Origin: a virus
IMG/VR virus record: IMGVR_UViG_3300042509_001112
Coordinates: 1 to 64,000 of that record
Strand: one strand, 5' to 3'
DNA length: 64,000 nt
Every line of letters begins with the position of its first letter. The first letter of the stretch is position 1. A program made the translations under genes and the position numbers. The notes under the pieces are model-generated. The model ran no database searches. It saw nothing but the letters and a program-made list of their open reading frames with translations, and was not told the origin of the DNA. This document shows positions 17,940 through 26,602 of this stretch, one piece after another.

Positions 17940-19801
17940 TAGGATATTAGTTGTTTAATATTAAGTTTTTCATTTGTTGACTCTACATCAATATCTTCAT
18001 CAGCTGTTACACTAAAGATTTGTGTTCTAGAATCAATGAATTCATTTAATTTTCTATAAGATTTAGGATAAACTTTTTTAATTACATTTTTAAGTGTAAT
18101 AGGTTCTTTATTATTATCAAACATAATATAGTTATTAATTATATCTTTATGATAATTTTCAGAAAAGTTTACAATAGCCATACAAATCTTTACCCAGTTC
18201 TTAATTTTAATAAAATTAGTACTAGCATTAAAAGGTCTAAATTCTACTGTATAACAAGGAGGATTAGTATTTCTAGTATTAAATAAAGCTGGAATAAAAT
18301 TAATCCAACAATATCTAATATTACTATGATTGTAACCTACTTTAGCACCTCTAGGATGATTTTTAGTTTTATTAACTTTATCACTAGGAGGACAATCTGC
18401 TGCTAAAGTAAACAATTCTGTGTAATAATTATCTATTCTAATCTTTAAATCCATAACACTTGTGCAGTTATTGAAATTAAAATCTAGATTAGGTAACTTT
18501 CTACAATATTCATTATTACCTCTACTTGCAGGTAGCATATTGAAAATATCTTTTTCTAATGCTTTAGCAAGTTTAAAGAGCATAACGATATTAGCATTAT
18601 TAAAGTTAGCATTACCAATGTGAGTATGAATACCACATGTATAATTAATCTCACTTCTTTTAGCTAATTCAGTACAAATGTACTGCAGATGTTCAAAGCC
18701 TTTATCGCCTTTAAGAACACCTGTAATGACTTCTGGACCATACTTTTCACCTCTAGTATTTTTAATACTACCGTCTTTCTCTACTTTAATATTCATATCA
18801 GTAAAGAAATGTGGTGGAAAGCAACAGTCAGCCATTTCTATTTCTACACCGAAGGTATATTTAAGACCTTCTGTAATAAGATGAGTATTAGAATCTAAAC
18901 CAAATCTATAATTATGATTTATATCATTAGTTTTATCTTGAAGATTACTAAACTCAGGAAAATAATAACCATTTGGATATTGGCAATAATTATCATCCTT
19001 TTTCAATCTATCTTTTCTAACTATCATACCTGATTTTGGACCTATTATAAATATTTTTTTATAAGCTTCTAAAAATTCTTTACCATTTATTAAAAAAAGT
19101 TTTGATTGACTATCAAGACCTGCTAAATTTGGAAAATACTTTAAAGGTATTGTTAATAAATTAGAAAAATCATTATTATTTACAGATACCTTAGTAAAAG
19201 ATGTTAGAGCATTTATATTACTTTCAGTAATAATCTCTGGATTATCTACTAAATTTGCTATATAAGCATTTTTAATTTTATTATAAGGATAATAGATACC
19301 ATTAATATAACACTGTGTATAAGCAGCATATGCTCCATATTTCATTACTTCTGTTTTAGGAACAACTGTAATATGATTAATACCAATACAAACTTGAACG
19401 CAATTAGATTTACTTACCAACTTACCTTGGTATACTATCATATTGCTAAGTTTATCTTCACTACCAAAACAATCTTTAACCATAATATCAGGATCGTTTT
19501 CATATACTCTTTTCTTCTTTTGTAAAAAGTATTTTTTATAATCTTTTTTATAATAGAATTCTAAAACATTTTCACAAAGCACTTCTACAATTTGTTTTTT
19601 ATTATTGATTAGACCTATTCGATAAAATTCAGTTTTATTAGGTTGAGAAATAGTATTGAATGTTATAATTTTCCACTTTTCTTTAGGATTTTGAGTTATT
19701 TTTATAAAATCACCTATAAAGTATTTTACATCATTTATTTGAATATAATCAAATCCATTTATTGTACCTCTAGTTACTACGCCAACATTTGTTTTTTCCA
19801 T
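17939..19801 (-). CDS. Amidoligase-family protein (glutamine-synthetase-like fold)
   Basis: 620 residues. From about residue 315 the protein carries the amidoligase pattern: FGVEIEM (E320, E322), VEKDGSI (D343), GPEVITGVLKG (E357), CGIHTHIG (H392, H394) and a later VEFRPFNAS (Glu, Arg). These match metal- and ATP-binding residues of COOH-NH2 ligases, which join a carboxylate to an amine using ATP. The N-terminal about 300 residues hold beta-rich modules with GDFIKI that look SH3-like. It overlaps the upstream class II amidotransferase by 25 nt and touches the downstream one, a strong sign of joint function. Substrates cannot be read from sequence. Confidence 0.8.
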   Translation of the reverse strand: MEKTNVGVVTRGTINGFDYIQINDVKYFIGDFIKITQNPKEKWKIITFNTISQPNKTEFYRIGLINNKKQIVEVLCENVLEFYYKKDYKKYFLQKKKRVYENDPDIMVKDCFGSEDKLSNMIVYQGKLVSKSNCVQVCIGINHITVVPKTEVMKYGAYAAYTQCYINGIYYPYNKIKNAYIANLVDNPEIITESNINALTSFTKVSVNNNDFSNLLTIPLKYFPNLAGLDSQSKLFLINGKEFLEAYKKIFIIGPKSGMIVRKDRLKKDDNYCQYPNGYYFPEFSNLQDKTNDINHNYRFGLDSNTHLITEGLKYTFGVEIEMADCCFPPHFFTDMNIKVEKDGSIKNTRGEKYGPEVITGVLKGDKGFEHLQYICTELAKRSEINYTCGIHTHIGNANFNNANIVMLFKLAKALEKDIFNMLPASRGNNEYCRKLPNLDFNFNNCTSVMDLKIRIDNYYTELFTLAADCPPSDKVNKTKNHPRGAKVGYNHSNIRYCWINFIPALFNTRNTNPPCYTVEFRPFNASTNFIKIKNWVKICMAIVNFSENYHKDIINNYIMFDNNKEPITLKNVIKKVYPKSYRKLNEFIDSRTQIFSVTADEDIDVESTNEKLNIKQLIS

Positions 19802-21366
19802 GAATCTACAGCATTTATTAATAAACTACTTGTTTTTTCTTTTAATTCATCTAAAGTATTACTTGCAGCTTTCATTGCAGCTATACTCATAGCATCAGCT
19901 TCTTCTGCTAATACATCTGTAAGATCATTGATAGTTATAATCATATCTTCAGCTATATCAAATAAAGCAGACATTTCTTTGTTATCAAAAGTTTTCATCA
20001 ATTTTGTTAACTCATCAGAAGTTAATAAATGATTATCTACTATATATTGACCTATAAAAGATTCTTGTGTAAATAAATTAGTTTGAGAATCAGATTCACC
20101 AAATCCATTTGTTTTATTTTTTAAGAAACTATTAATAGTATCATCATAAACATTGTATTTAGATATTTCTGTAGTTTCAGTAGGTCTTAAATACTTAGCT
20201 TGTACATCATAGTATTCATTATCCATAGAACTTAAACAATTAAGCAATTTCTCACCTTTACTGTTAATACGTTCTATATGTCTAATACTAACTACATCAC
20301 CTCTATTAAATACAATTTTATCTGGGTTATTAACATCAGTTAACTTCTTCATTACTACAACATAACTATCAACCATAGCATCTAATGGTTTATTAGGTTG
20401 ATTATAATAAAAATTAAAAGGTAACGAAGTCATTGTTTTACCTTCACTATTTTCAATAGTAAGAGTTTGTTTCTCATGATTTACTTCTTTTAATAAATAG
20501 TAACTATTTGTAGTTATATCAAAATCTGTATTATTTTTAGCTGGTATATATCTATCAGATTTAATCCAATTATTAAGATACTTACTCCAATAGTTAAAAT
20601 GAGCTCCTGTTAAAGCATTGTCGCTGCTATTATTATTGTTATGACTATGATTATTATTGCTGTTATTTTGATATAATCTATAGGGTCTACAGGGAATAAT
20701 AAGTTCTTTAATTATTTTACCCTCAAAGATAGTATATAAAGTATTAGTATTAAATTCTTTAATATCAGTACAATCAATAGCTTCTAGAGATTCTTCAAGA
20801 CTACTAATATACATACCTTCATCACTCATACCATAAAACAAAGGTCTTTGATTATTTAATCTAAAAGTCATTAAGAAACTATTTTGTTGACCTTTCTTTA
20901 ATTTAATATTCTTATCACCAATTAATAAACTAGCAGAACCATCAATTTCAGAAAGTATCTTAGTATTAAAATTAGTATCTAAGATTTTGTGCAAAACTTG
21001 AGTATCTGTTGTATAATCAGAAGCACTAATTCCATGTTTATATGCTAAATTAGTATAGTTATTTAATGTACCGTTATGAGCTAAAACAGCATTATCACCT
21101 ACAAAAGGATGTGCTACATTTAGCATATTTTTACCTATAGTACCTTGTCTAACATGACCTATAAGCATATAATCCTCTTGAATTGTTTTAAAGTCTTTAG
21201 TAAGAAATTTAGTTGCTTGATCTAAAGATTTTACTAAATTATTTTCAGGACTCCAAAAACCTGAAGCATCTTTACCTCTATCTTGATTATAAAGAAATAA
21301 AGTCTTTATTTTATTTTTATCAAACTTTTGACCTTTATGACCTGAAAAACCTAATAATCCACACAT
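19777..21366 (-). CDS. Class II (Ntn) glutamine amidotransferase, copy 2
   Basis: 529 residues beginning MCGLLGF, the classic GATase II start with Cys2 as nucleophile. Further motifs: DRGKDASGFW (29-38), HVRQGTIG (R73) and LAHNGTLNN (N98, G99), then SEIDGSASLLIGD. The domain spans about 220 residues and resembles the glutaminase half of GlmS or PurF without their synthase domains. It is followed by an Asn/His/Ser low-complexity linker (near base 20,640) and beta-rich modules including NRGDVVSIRHIER. It overlaps the amidoligase start by 25 nt. With copy 1 it gives the island two separate class II glutaminase-type domains. Confidence 0.87.
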   Translation of the reverse strand: MCGLLGFSGHKGQKFDKNKIKTLFLYNQDRGKDASGFWSPENNLVKSLDQATKFLTKDFKTIQEDYMLIGHVRQGTIGKNMLNVAHPFVGDNAVLAHNGTLNNYTNLAYKHGISASDYTTDTQVLHKILDTNFNTKILSEIDGSASLLIGDKNIKLKKGQQNSFLMTFRLNNQRPLFYGMSDEGMYISSLEESLEAIDCTDIKEFNTNTLYTIFEGKIIKELIIPCRPYRLYQNNSNNNHSHNNNNSSDNALTGAHFNYWSKYLNNWIKSDRYIPAKNNTDFDITTNSYYLLKEVNHEKQTLTIENSEGKTMTSLPFNFYYNQPNKPLDAMVDSYVVVMKKLTDVNNPDKIVFNRGDVVSIRHIERINSKGEKLLNCLSSMDNEYYDVQAKYLRPTETTEISKYNVYDDTINSFLKNKTNGFGESDSQTNLFTQESFIGQYIVDNHLLTSDELTKLMKTFDNKEMSALFDIAEDMIITINDLTDVLAEEADAMSIAAMKAASNTLDELKEKTSSLLINAVDSWKKQMLA

Positions 21367-21406
21367 ATTTTTATTTTTAAATTTATAATTTTGTTTTTAA
21401 TTTTAA

Positions 21407-22291
21407 TTATCCTACTACTACTTTAGTAGCTGGTTCAGCTATTGTTTGATTAATATTATATTTATCACAAAGATATTGAGCTATTTCAACGTCATTGTTA
21501 TTAATACAATTAATAATTGCTTGACAATCTTCAATATGTTCATCCATTACAAAACCATTATTAATAGCTTCAATAGCTGCAAAAGTATTATCAAATACCC
21601 ACTTAACATGTTCTGGAGATTGAAACCAGAATTGACCTAGAGTTCTAAGTTCAGTAGTTACGCTACCAATTCTATGTTCACCAGCTTTACCATAAAGTTT
21701 TCTTCTTAAACTACCATTAGTATTAATTAGAATACTTGGAATAGTAAGATACAAATCCAATACTCTAATAAGATTAATAGAAGTTTCATAATTCATATTA
21801 GCATATGAAATATGTAAATGACCACCCACAGATCTAAGATTACTATCTGTAGCACTAGGTCTTGGATTTACTTCTAAATCCCAAGCATTCATACTAGGAC
21901 TGCAACCAAATTCTTTAGCAATAGGATTATCTAATTCTTTATCACTAAAGACAGCAGCATCTGGACTACCATCATTAATTACTTCAATATTTAATCCTTT
22001 AGAAGCAAATTCTTTATTGATAAAATCAATAATAAACATACAATCATTATACATCTTAGTATAATGATTAGTTGGAGGTAAAGTAAGCTCTAATGCTACG
22101 TTATCCTCTTGTACACCATAACCATCTTTAATAAATCTAGGTGAATCTTTACTACCACCTATAAGACCAATACCTGATACATATTCTTTTGTTGTTTTAT
22201 CTCTTAAAAAGAATTCTGGATCACTACCTAATCTTACATTTTCAATTTTAGTAAGATTATTTTTATCTAATTTTATTACAATATTTTTCAT
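21407..22291 (-). CDS. phiEco32-like COOH-NH2 ligase
   Basis: 294 residues matching the phage COOH-NH2 ligase family first noted in phiEco32-like phages. LGSDPEFFLRD (D24, E26), DNVALELTLPP (E68), SVGGHLHIS (G156-H160), SLRRKLYG (R196, R197) and TTELRTLGQFW (E214, R216) are the ATP, metal and substrate residues of this glutamine-synthetase-like fold. The family forms amide bonds between a carboxylate and an amine. The ORF is compact, with no extra domain. It lies 9 nt from the class I amidotransferase and 40 nt from class II copy 2. Confidence 0.87.
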   Translation of the reverse strand: MKNIVIKLDKNNLTKIENVRLGSDPEFFLRDKTTKEYVSGIGLIGGSKDSPRFIKDGYGVQEDNVALELTLPPTNHYTKMYNDCMFIIDFINKEFASKGLNIEVINDGSPDAAVFSDKELDNPIAKEFGCSPSMNAWDLEVNPRPSATDSNLRSVGGHLHISYANMNYETSINLIRVLDLYLTIPSILINTNGSLRRKLYGKAGEHRIGSVTTELRTLGQFWFQSPEHVKWVFDNTFAAIEAINNGFVMDEHIEDCQAIINCINNNDVEIAQYLCDKYNINQTIAEPATKVVVG

Positions 22292-22299
22292 AGTATAAT

Positions 22300-23055
22300 T
22301 TAAAAGTTTAACAAATTTAATTTTTTATTAGTTTTTTTATTGCTTTTAGACAATAGATACTGAATCAACGTATTACTAAAGTCATCAAAAGTCATTCTTT
22401 CAGGATGATATTGCACACCTATAATATTTAATTCATTATGCATAAAAGCTTCTACAATGTAATGATTACCTTCAGTAAAGGTATATTCTACATCTTTGTT
22501 TACAAGTAAAGGAGTTAAATCAGGATTTTTAGATAAGCTTTCTAGAGTAACACCTTGATGATGATAACTATTAACTTTATATACATTTTTAAATGTAGTA
22601 CCATTAAATTCTTGATATATTTTGTTAACTGCAATAGAATTAACTTTACAAGTATTTACATCTTCTTTATCACTACTACCACTATAACCATGGTAAGCAC
22701 TAACATTTTGAATTAAAGGCACACCAAAATGTATTGCAAGTTGTTGCATACCTAAACAAATACCAAAGATAGGTATATTAGCATTAATATACTGAGGTAA
22801 ATTTACTTTAGCAAAATAATCCTTATAAGGATCTGCCATACTATTTTGAAAACTTGGTACTTGATTGTAGTTATAAGACATAGTATCTGCACCACCTGGT
22901 AATACTACTAAATCTAAATCAGTTCTAATATTACTATTTGGTGTTAGTATTTCTACTTGACCAAAATTACTTAAGTATTCTAAATATGCTTTTTGTACAC
23001 CAAAACTATTATCACCTAATGACCAACCTGGTATTCCTATTAATTTTTTACTCAT
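22300..23055 (-). CDS. Class I glutamine amidotransferase / gamma-glutamyl hydrolase (peptidase C26)
   Basis: 251 residues. LVVLPGGADT is the oxyanion region, FGICLGMQQLA (C100) the nucleophile elbow, and VQYHPER (H217, E219) completes the Cys-His-Glu triad. The overall pattern fits the C26 group that cleaves gamma-glutamyl amides, such as PuuD, rather than a pure ammonia-channel subunit. In the island it could remove or edit gamma-glutamyl groups made by the ligases. It is 8 nt from the COOH-NH2 ligase gene and 1 nt from the upstream unknown, so it is part of the same operon. Confidence 0.87.
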   Translation of the reverse strand: MSKKLIGIPGWSLGDNSFGVQKAYLEYLSNFGQVEILTPNSNIRTDLDLVVLPGGADTMSYNYNQVPSFQNSMADPYKDYFAKVNLPQYINANIPIFGICLGMQQLAIHFGVPLIQNVSAYHGYSGSSDKEDVNTCKVNSIAVNKIYQEFNGTTFKNVYKVNSYHHQGVTLESLSKNPDLTPLLVNKDVEYTFTEGNHYIVEAFMHNELNIIGVQYHPERMTFDDFSNTLIQYLLSKSNKKTNKKLNLLNF

Positions 23056-23056
23056 T

Positions 23057-23965
23057 TTAATTTAATTTATTTGCTTTTAATAATCTTAATTTTGAATATA
23101 AACTTTCAGCTGATTGTGGATCAGTTAAAAGTTTATACAATTTTGTATATTCTTTTAAAGTATATGTTTGAGAATAAGTACTATCTTTAGTAAAAAAGTT
23201 TTTACAATTATCTTGATCTTTTAATTTTAATCTTAAATTAGATGTATTTATAATTCTATTAATTTTACTAATAACAATAAAACTTTGATCAAGAGTTAGA
23301 CCTACACTATAACTAATAAAACTATTATAGTTACTAATGCGATGAAAACCTTTATGACCAGTTACACAATCAGTAGGTATCATTCTATTAGCAACTTGAT
23401 ATAAAAAGAAAAGATCTAATTTATTTTCAAATAAATCACAGAGTTCAATAAATCTTGCTGGAACATGTAATTGATAGTTTAAAATTAAACTTCTAATAGC
23501 TTGCCAATGAAGTATTAACCAAGATTTTTCATTTGGTTCAATATCACTATAATCCATTTCTATATAGACATGAGTTTTAGTTATATTCTTAATACTCCAA
23601 GGTGACCCCATCTTTTGTAATAAAGATACATATTTTTCTATATATTCTATATTAGAATATTTATCTTTTAATGGGTTAACAAACTTATCTAATTCAATAA
23701 ACATCTGAAGATATGTATCACTATAAATATATTTAGTACCAGCATAGTAAGCATCTGATAATAATAATTTATTATTGTAAGATTTTTGAAAGTCTTGCCA
23801 TATAAATTGACAACAATTTTCAATACATTGTTTTAAATTTATTTTAGATGTTTTATCAAATAACAATAAGTTACCTAATGCTTGATCACTTTTACTTAAA
23901 AAATCATCTGGTAATGTTTTTAAACAAGATTCAATTTTTACACTAACTGCTTCTTCAATTTCCAT
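23057..23965 (-). CDS. Unknown protein of the amidoligase island
   Basis: 302 residues, mostly helical, not recognised. Notable segments: WSIKNITKTHVYIEMDYSDI, a Trp/His-rich ILHWQAIRSLILNYQLHVPA, and FLYQVANRMIPTDCVTGHKG. The protein lies between the ATP-grasp gene (11 nt overlap) and the class I amidotransferase (1 nt gap). Its placement inside an otherwise enzymatic operon suggests a substrate-binding or accessory subunit. That is inference. Confidence 0.65.
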   Translation of the reverse strand: MEIEEAVSVKIESCLKTLPDDFLSKSDQALGNLLLFDKTSKINLKQCIENCCQFIWQDFQKSYNNKLLLSDAYYAGTKYIYSDTYLQMFIELDKFVNPLKDKYSNIEYIEKYVSLLQKMGSPWSIKNITKTHVYIEMDYSDIEPNEKSWLILHWQAIRSLILNYQLHVPARFIELCDLFENKLDLFFLYQVANRMIPTDCVTGHKGFHRISNYNSFISYSVGLTLDQSFIVISKINRIINTSNLRLKLKDQDNCKNFFTKDSTYSQTYTLKEYTKLYKLLTDPQSAESLYSKLRLLKANKLN

Positions 23966-24824
23966 TATTATTTCCTTTTTTAATAATTAACTTAGGTAAT
24001 ATTTCAATATACTTAGTAGCTACAATACTAATATCGTCATTAGTACTAGATAAACTACTTGCACTATTACATTCTAATAGAATATATTCTTGATATTCTC
24101 TTGGTTTACCATTACCTTTAGTAGCACTTTGTACTCTAACATCAAAACTAAGAATATCAGCTTTAATATGTTTTAAAGCTTTAACACAATCTTCAACAAT
24201 ATCATTCCAAGAATTAGGTTTATTAAATTGAGGATTAGATTCAAGTAACCAAACACAATTAGAATCATTTCTATACCAAGATTCTTCTTCAGCAGTATCA
24301 CTCTTTAAAGCTTTTCTACAAGTATAAAAACAACCATCTTCAGTTACATGTAATCTATATTCTAAAGCATAGTTATAGAACTTCTCAAAGATATAGTTAG
24401 ATAAATTCTTATTGTTTATCCACTTATTAAGTTGTTCCATATTATGTAATAAAGTATTACCTTCACCGCGACTACCATATATATGTTTAGCTACAATAGG
24501 AAAGTTTTCATTAGCCCAATCATTTAGAGCTCCATCTGTCCACATATCAGCTGTACAAACATCTGCTTGTATAAAAGCTTGTTTCATTAGTTTTTTATTA
24601 GAGCTAATTTTAATAGCATCTACAGTATTAATCTCAATCCTTTTACCACCATGAGCTACAGTATCATACATTTCAGTAGTACTACCCAATCTAATTACAC
24701 TTTTAAAAGGTGTAAGAGAAAGGTTAGTTCTAAGTATAGAATGACTAGGATGTCTTGATTTAATTTGTGGTCTAAATTTTGTAAATTTGGGTTTAAGCTG
24801 TTTGGACTTCTTTACTGTTGACAT
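23955..24824 (-). CDS. ATP-grasp ligase
   Basis: 289 residues with an ATP-grasp core from about residue 75. FPIVAKHIYGSRGEGNTLL contains the ATP-binding Lys (K113) and Gly-rich loop, IFEKFYNY (E147) the adenine contact, YRLHVTEDG and FDVRVQ (D228) the middle strands, and ILLECNSASSL (E251, N253) the metal-binding pair. ATP-grasp enzymes activate a carboxylate as acyl phosphate and join it to an amine, as in peptide tagging and cell-wall ligases. The N-terminal about 40 residues are basic. It overlaps both neighbours (32 nt and 11 nt). With the two amidoligases it makes a third putative ligase in the island. Confidence 0.84.
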   Translation of the reverse strand: MSTVKKSKQLKPKFTKFRPQIKSRHPSHSILRTNLSLTPFKSVIRLGSTTEMYDTVAHGGKRIEINTVDAIKISSNKKLMKQAFIQADVCTADMWTDGALNDWANENFPIVAKHIYGSRGEGNTLLHNMEQLNKWINNKNLSNYIFEKFYNYALEYRLHVTEDGCFYTCRKALKSDTAEEESWYRNDSNCVWLLESNPQFNKPNSWNDIVEDCVKALKHIKADILSFDVRVQSATKGNGKPREYQEYILLECNSASSLSSTNDDISIVATKYIEILPKLIIKKGNNNGN

Positions 24825-25491
24825 TGTTATTATTAATTAATTGTGAGTAATCTAACTTATATCCTATTATACCTAAGTTATGAGTACTAGTATCACCTCT
24901 AAGATTACTAAAATCTTGTGGTAATGGTCCGTACTTTAATATATTTTTAAGTTTAGGTAAAGCTTGTTTAACCAAACTTATATCATCCATAAAAGCATTA
25001 AATTTTTCTAACCATTCAATAGGATCTTTCATAGTATTATCATAAAATTGTCCTACTCTAAGTAATAAAGAGTATAAACTTATCATGTAAGTACTTGTAG
25101 TCCATATTATAGGTACTTCTATAAAGTATAGATTATCTGATACTTCAACAATTGTTGTATTATCAAAAGCATCAAGATCTAAATGTTCTTCTATTTGATT
25201 CATAAAGAACTCTAAGTTTTTATAGTTCTTTTTTAATCTTTCAACATCTTTTAAATATGTAGTAGTGTTGTATTGATGACTATATTTATATGGACATATT
25301 GATATTGCGATATAACCAAACTTTTTATCAAATATGTCTTGTTTACCTTCTAAACGACAACCATATGCACTAATAGGTTTATTAGTATGTTCAGCAAATA
25401 TAACATCATTTAGATAATCTTTACAAGGACTAATAGGTTGTATTGTTTCAAATACATCATTTTTTACTTTCTTCAAAAAAGCAAAACCCAT
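24793..25491 (-). CDS. Unknown protein of the amidoligase island (FLKKVKND type)
   Basis: 232 residues from the ATG at 25491 (MGFAFLKKVKND). ATGs at 25551 and 25599 would add 20 and 36 residues but overlap the upstream gene by 35 nt or more. The N-terminal motif GFAFLKKVKNDVFETIQPIS then CKDYLNDVIFAEH is distinctive, and the protein continues with YGCRLEG and VEVSDNLYFIEVPIIW. I suspect it is a regular partner of these ligase clusters but cannot name a domain. It overlaps the ATP-grasp gene by 32 nt. Confidence 0.6.
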   Translation of the reverse strand: MGFAFLKKVKNDVFETIQPISPCKDYLNDVIFAEHTNKPISAYGCRLEGKQDIFDKKFGYIAISICPYKYSHQYNTTTYLKDVERLKKNYKNLEFFMNQIEEHLDLDAFDNTTIVEVSDNLYFIEVPIIWTTSTYMISLYSLLLRVGQFYDNTMKDPIEWLEKFNAFMDDISLVKQALPKLKNILKYGPLPQDFSNLRGDTSTHNLGIIGYKLDYSQLINNNNVNSKEVQTA

Positions 25492-25516
25492 TTGATTACT
25501 TCTACCTTCAGAAAGT

Positions 25517-26209
25517 TTAGAACGGCATTGTTTGTTTACTATTTGTATCATAAATAACTTTTTTAACGTTTTTAATAAGAGTTGGATAATGTTTACCATT
25601 GTATTCTAAATAAACTATATTTGTATTGTTAATTAATTTACCTGTTTTTTTATCTGCGTATTTATGCTTACGAGATATTAGATTAATAACTTTACAAATA
25701 GTATTTTTAGATATAGGTAATTTTTTAGAGTTAACTAATTTAACAAAATCACCTACTCTAATATTTAAATTAGGTTTATGTACTTGTAATACTATTTTAG
25801 GTTCAGTAAATAAATACTCACAATCACTTTCTACAAACCTAAGTTTCTTATTATCAGGTGTTGTTATTACGATTGTATTTCTAGATATACCATCAATTTT
25901 ACATACATAATTTTCTTCTAATTTAAAAGGAAACTCTTTACCTACTAATTTTGATTTAATTTTTCTATAATTAAAAATATTTGCAGATTCTTCAAAATTT
26001 TTAATTTTTACTTTTTTAGAATAATATTTTATTACTGTTGTGTTATCAATAGGAAAACAATTACTCCTATAAATAAGCCTATATGTATTTTTTGATAAAT
26101 CATATATAATATATTCATTATCATCGTTAGGCTTACTAGCTACAATACCGTATACTGGGATAACAGATATTAATTTAACTAGACTTCCGAAAGGTAATGA
26201 CTTTAACAT
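25517..26209 (-). CDS. Unknown beta-rich protein with SH3-like modules
   Basis: 230 residues, strongly beta and basic. It seems to hold three or so small-barrel repeats: FGSLVKLISVIPVYGIVASK, then YVCKIDGISRNTIVITTPD, then VGDFVKLVNSKKLPISKNT. The GDFVKL pattern recurs in the N-terminus of the amidoligase (GDFIKI) and the C-terminus of class II amidotransferase copy 2 (GDVVSI). That suggests a shared binding module in the island. It lies immediately downstream of a HWFEF-type gene (1 nt overlap). Confidence 0.6.
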   Translation of the reverse strand: MLKSLPFGSLVKLISVIPVYGIVASKPNDDNEYIIYDLSKNTYRLIYRSNCFPIDNTTVIKYYSKKVKIKNFEESANIFNYRKIKSKLVGKEFPFKLEENYVCKIDGISRNTIVITTPDNKKLRFVESDCEYLFTEPKIVLQVHKPNLNIRVGDFVKLVNSKKLPISKNTICKVINLISRKHKYADKKTGKLINNTNIVYLEYNGKHYPTLIKNVKKVIYDTNSKQTMPF

Positions 26210-26601
26210 TATTTTAATTTTTTAAATTCTTCATAAAGATAATCTATTAAATGAATTTTATGTGGTTTTTTAGTATACATAGTATTAATTGCCCAGTTTA
26301 AATGAGATCCATACCAATTATCTTTTTCTCCTAATTTAAAAAAAGTTTTATAAATTTTTTCAGATAAATGTAATAAACAAAATTCAAACCAATGAATATT
26401 AATTAAAATACATCTACCTGTTTTTATTGTATCATCTGAAAAAGACAATATATTACCAAAGTTTGGAGTATCAGACCAATTGTCTGTAAAATATTCATCT
26501 GTATTAAATGTAAATTTTATTTCTTTATATTCAGGAAATAATGTTTTACACATTTCTAATAATTTAGATTTGTGCTTTTCTGTTAATGCTAATGGTTTCA
26601 T
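26209..26601 (-). CDS. HWFEF-family small protein, copy A
   Basis: 130 residues: LTEKHKSKLLEMCKTLFPE at the N-terminus, INIHWFEFCLLHL in the middle and DYLYEEFKKLK at the C-terminus. The same three blocks occur in the gene on the other side of the polymerase (28529-28846), so the two are paralogs. The family is small, alpha/beta and of unknown function; I associate it with Bacteroidota phages. It is 1 nt from the polymerase gene. Confidence 0.7.
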   Translation of the reverse strand: MKPLALTEKHKSKLLEMCKTLFPEYKEIKFTFNTDEYFTDNWSDTPNFGNILSFSDDTIKTGRCILINIHWFEFCLLHLSEKIYKTFFKLGEKDNWYGSHLNWAINTMYTKKPHKIHLIDYLYEEFKKLK

Positions 26602-26602
26602 T

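Noticed and set aside
18678-18898. Small rightward frames inside the amidoligase gene
   Set aside because: They overlap a well-supported enzyme on the opposite strand; composition fits chance.
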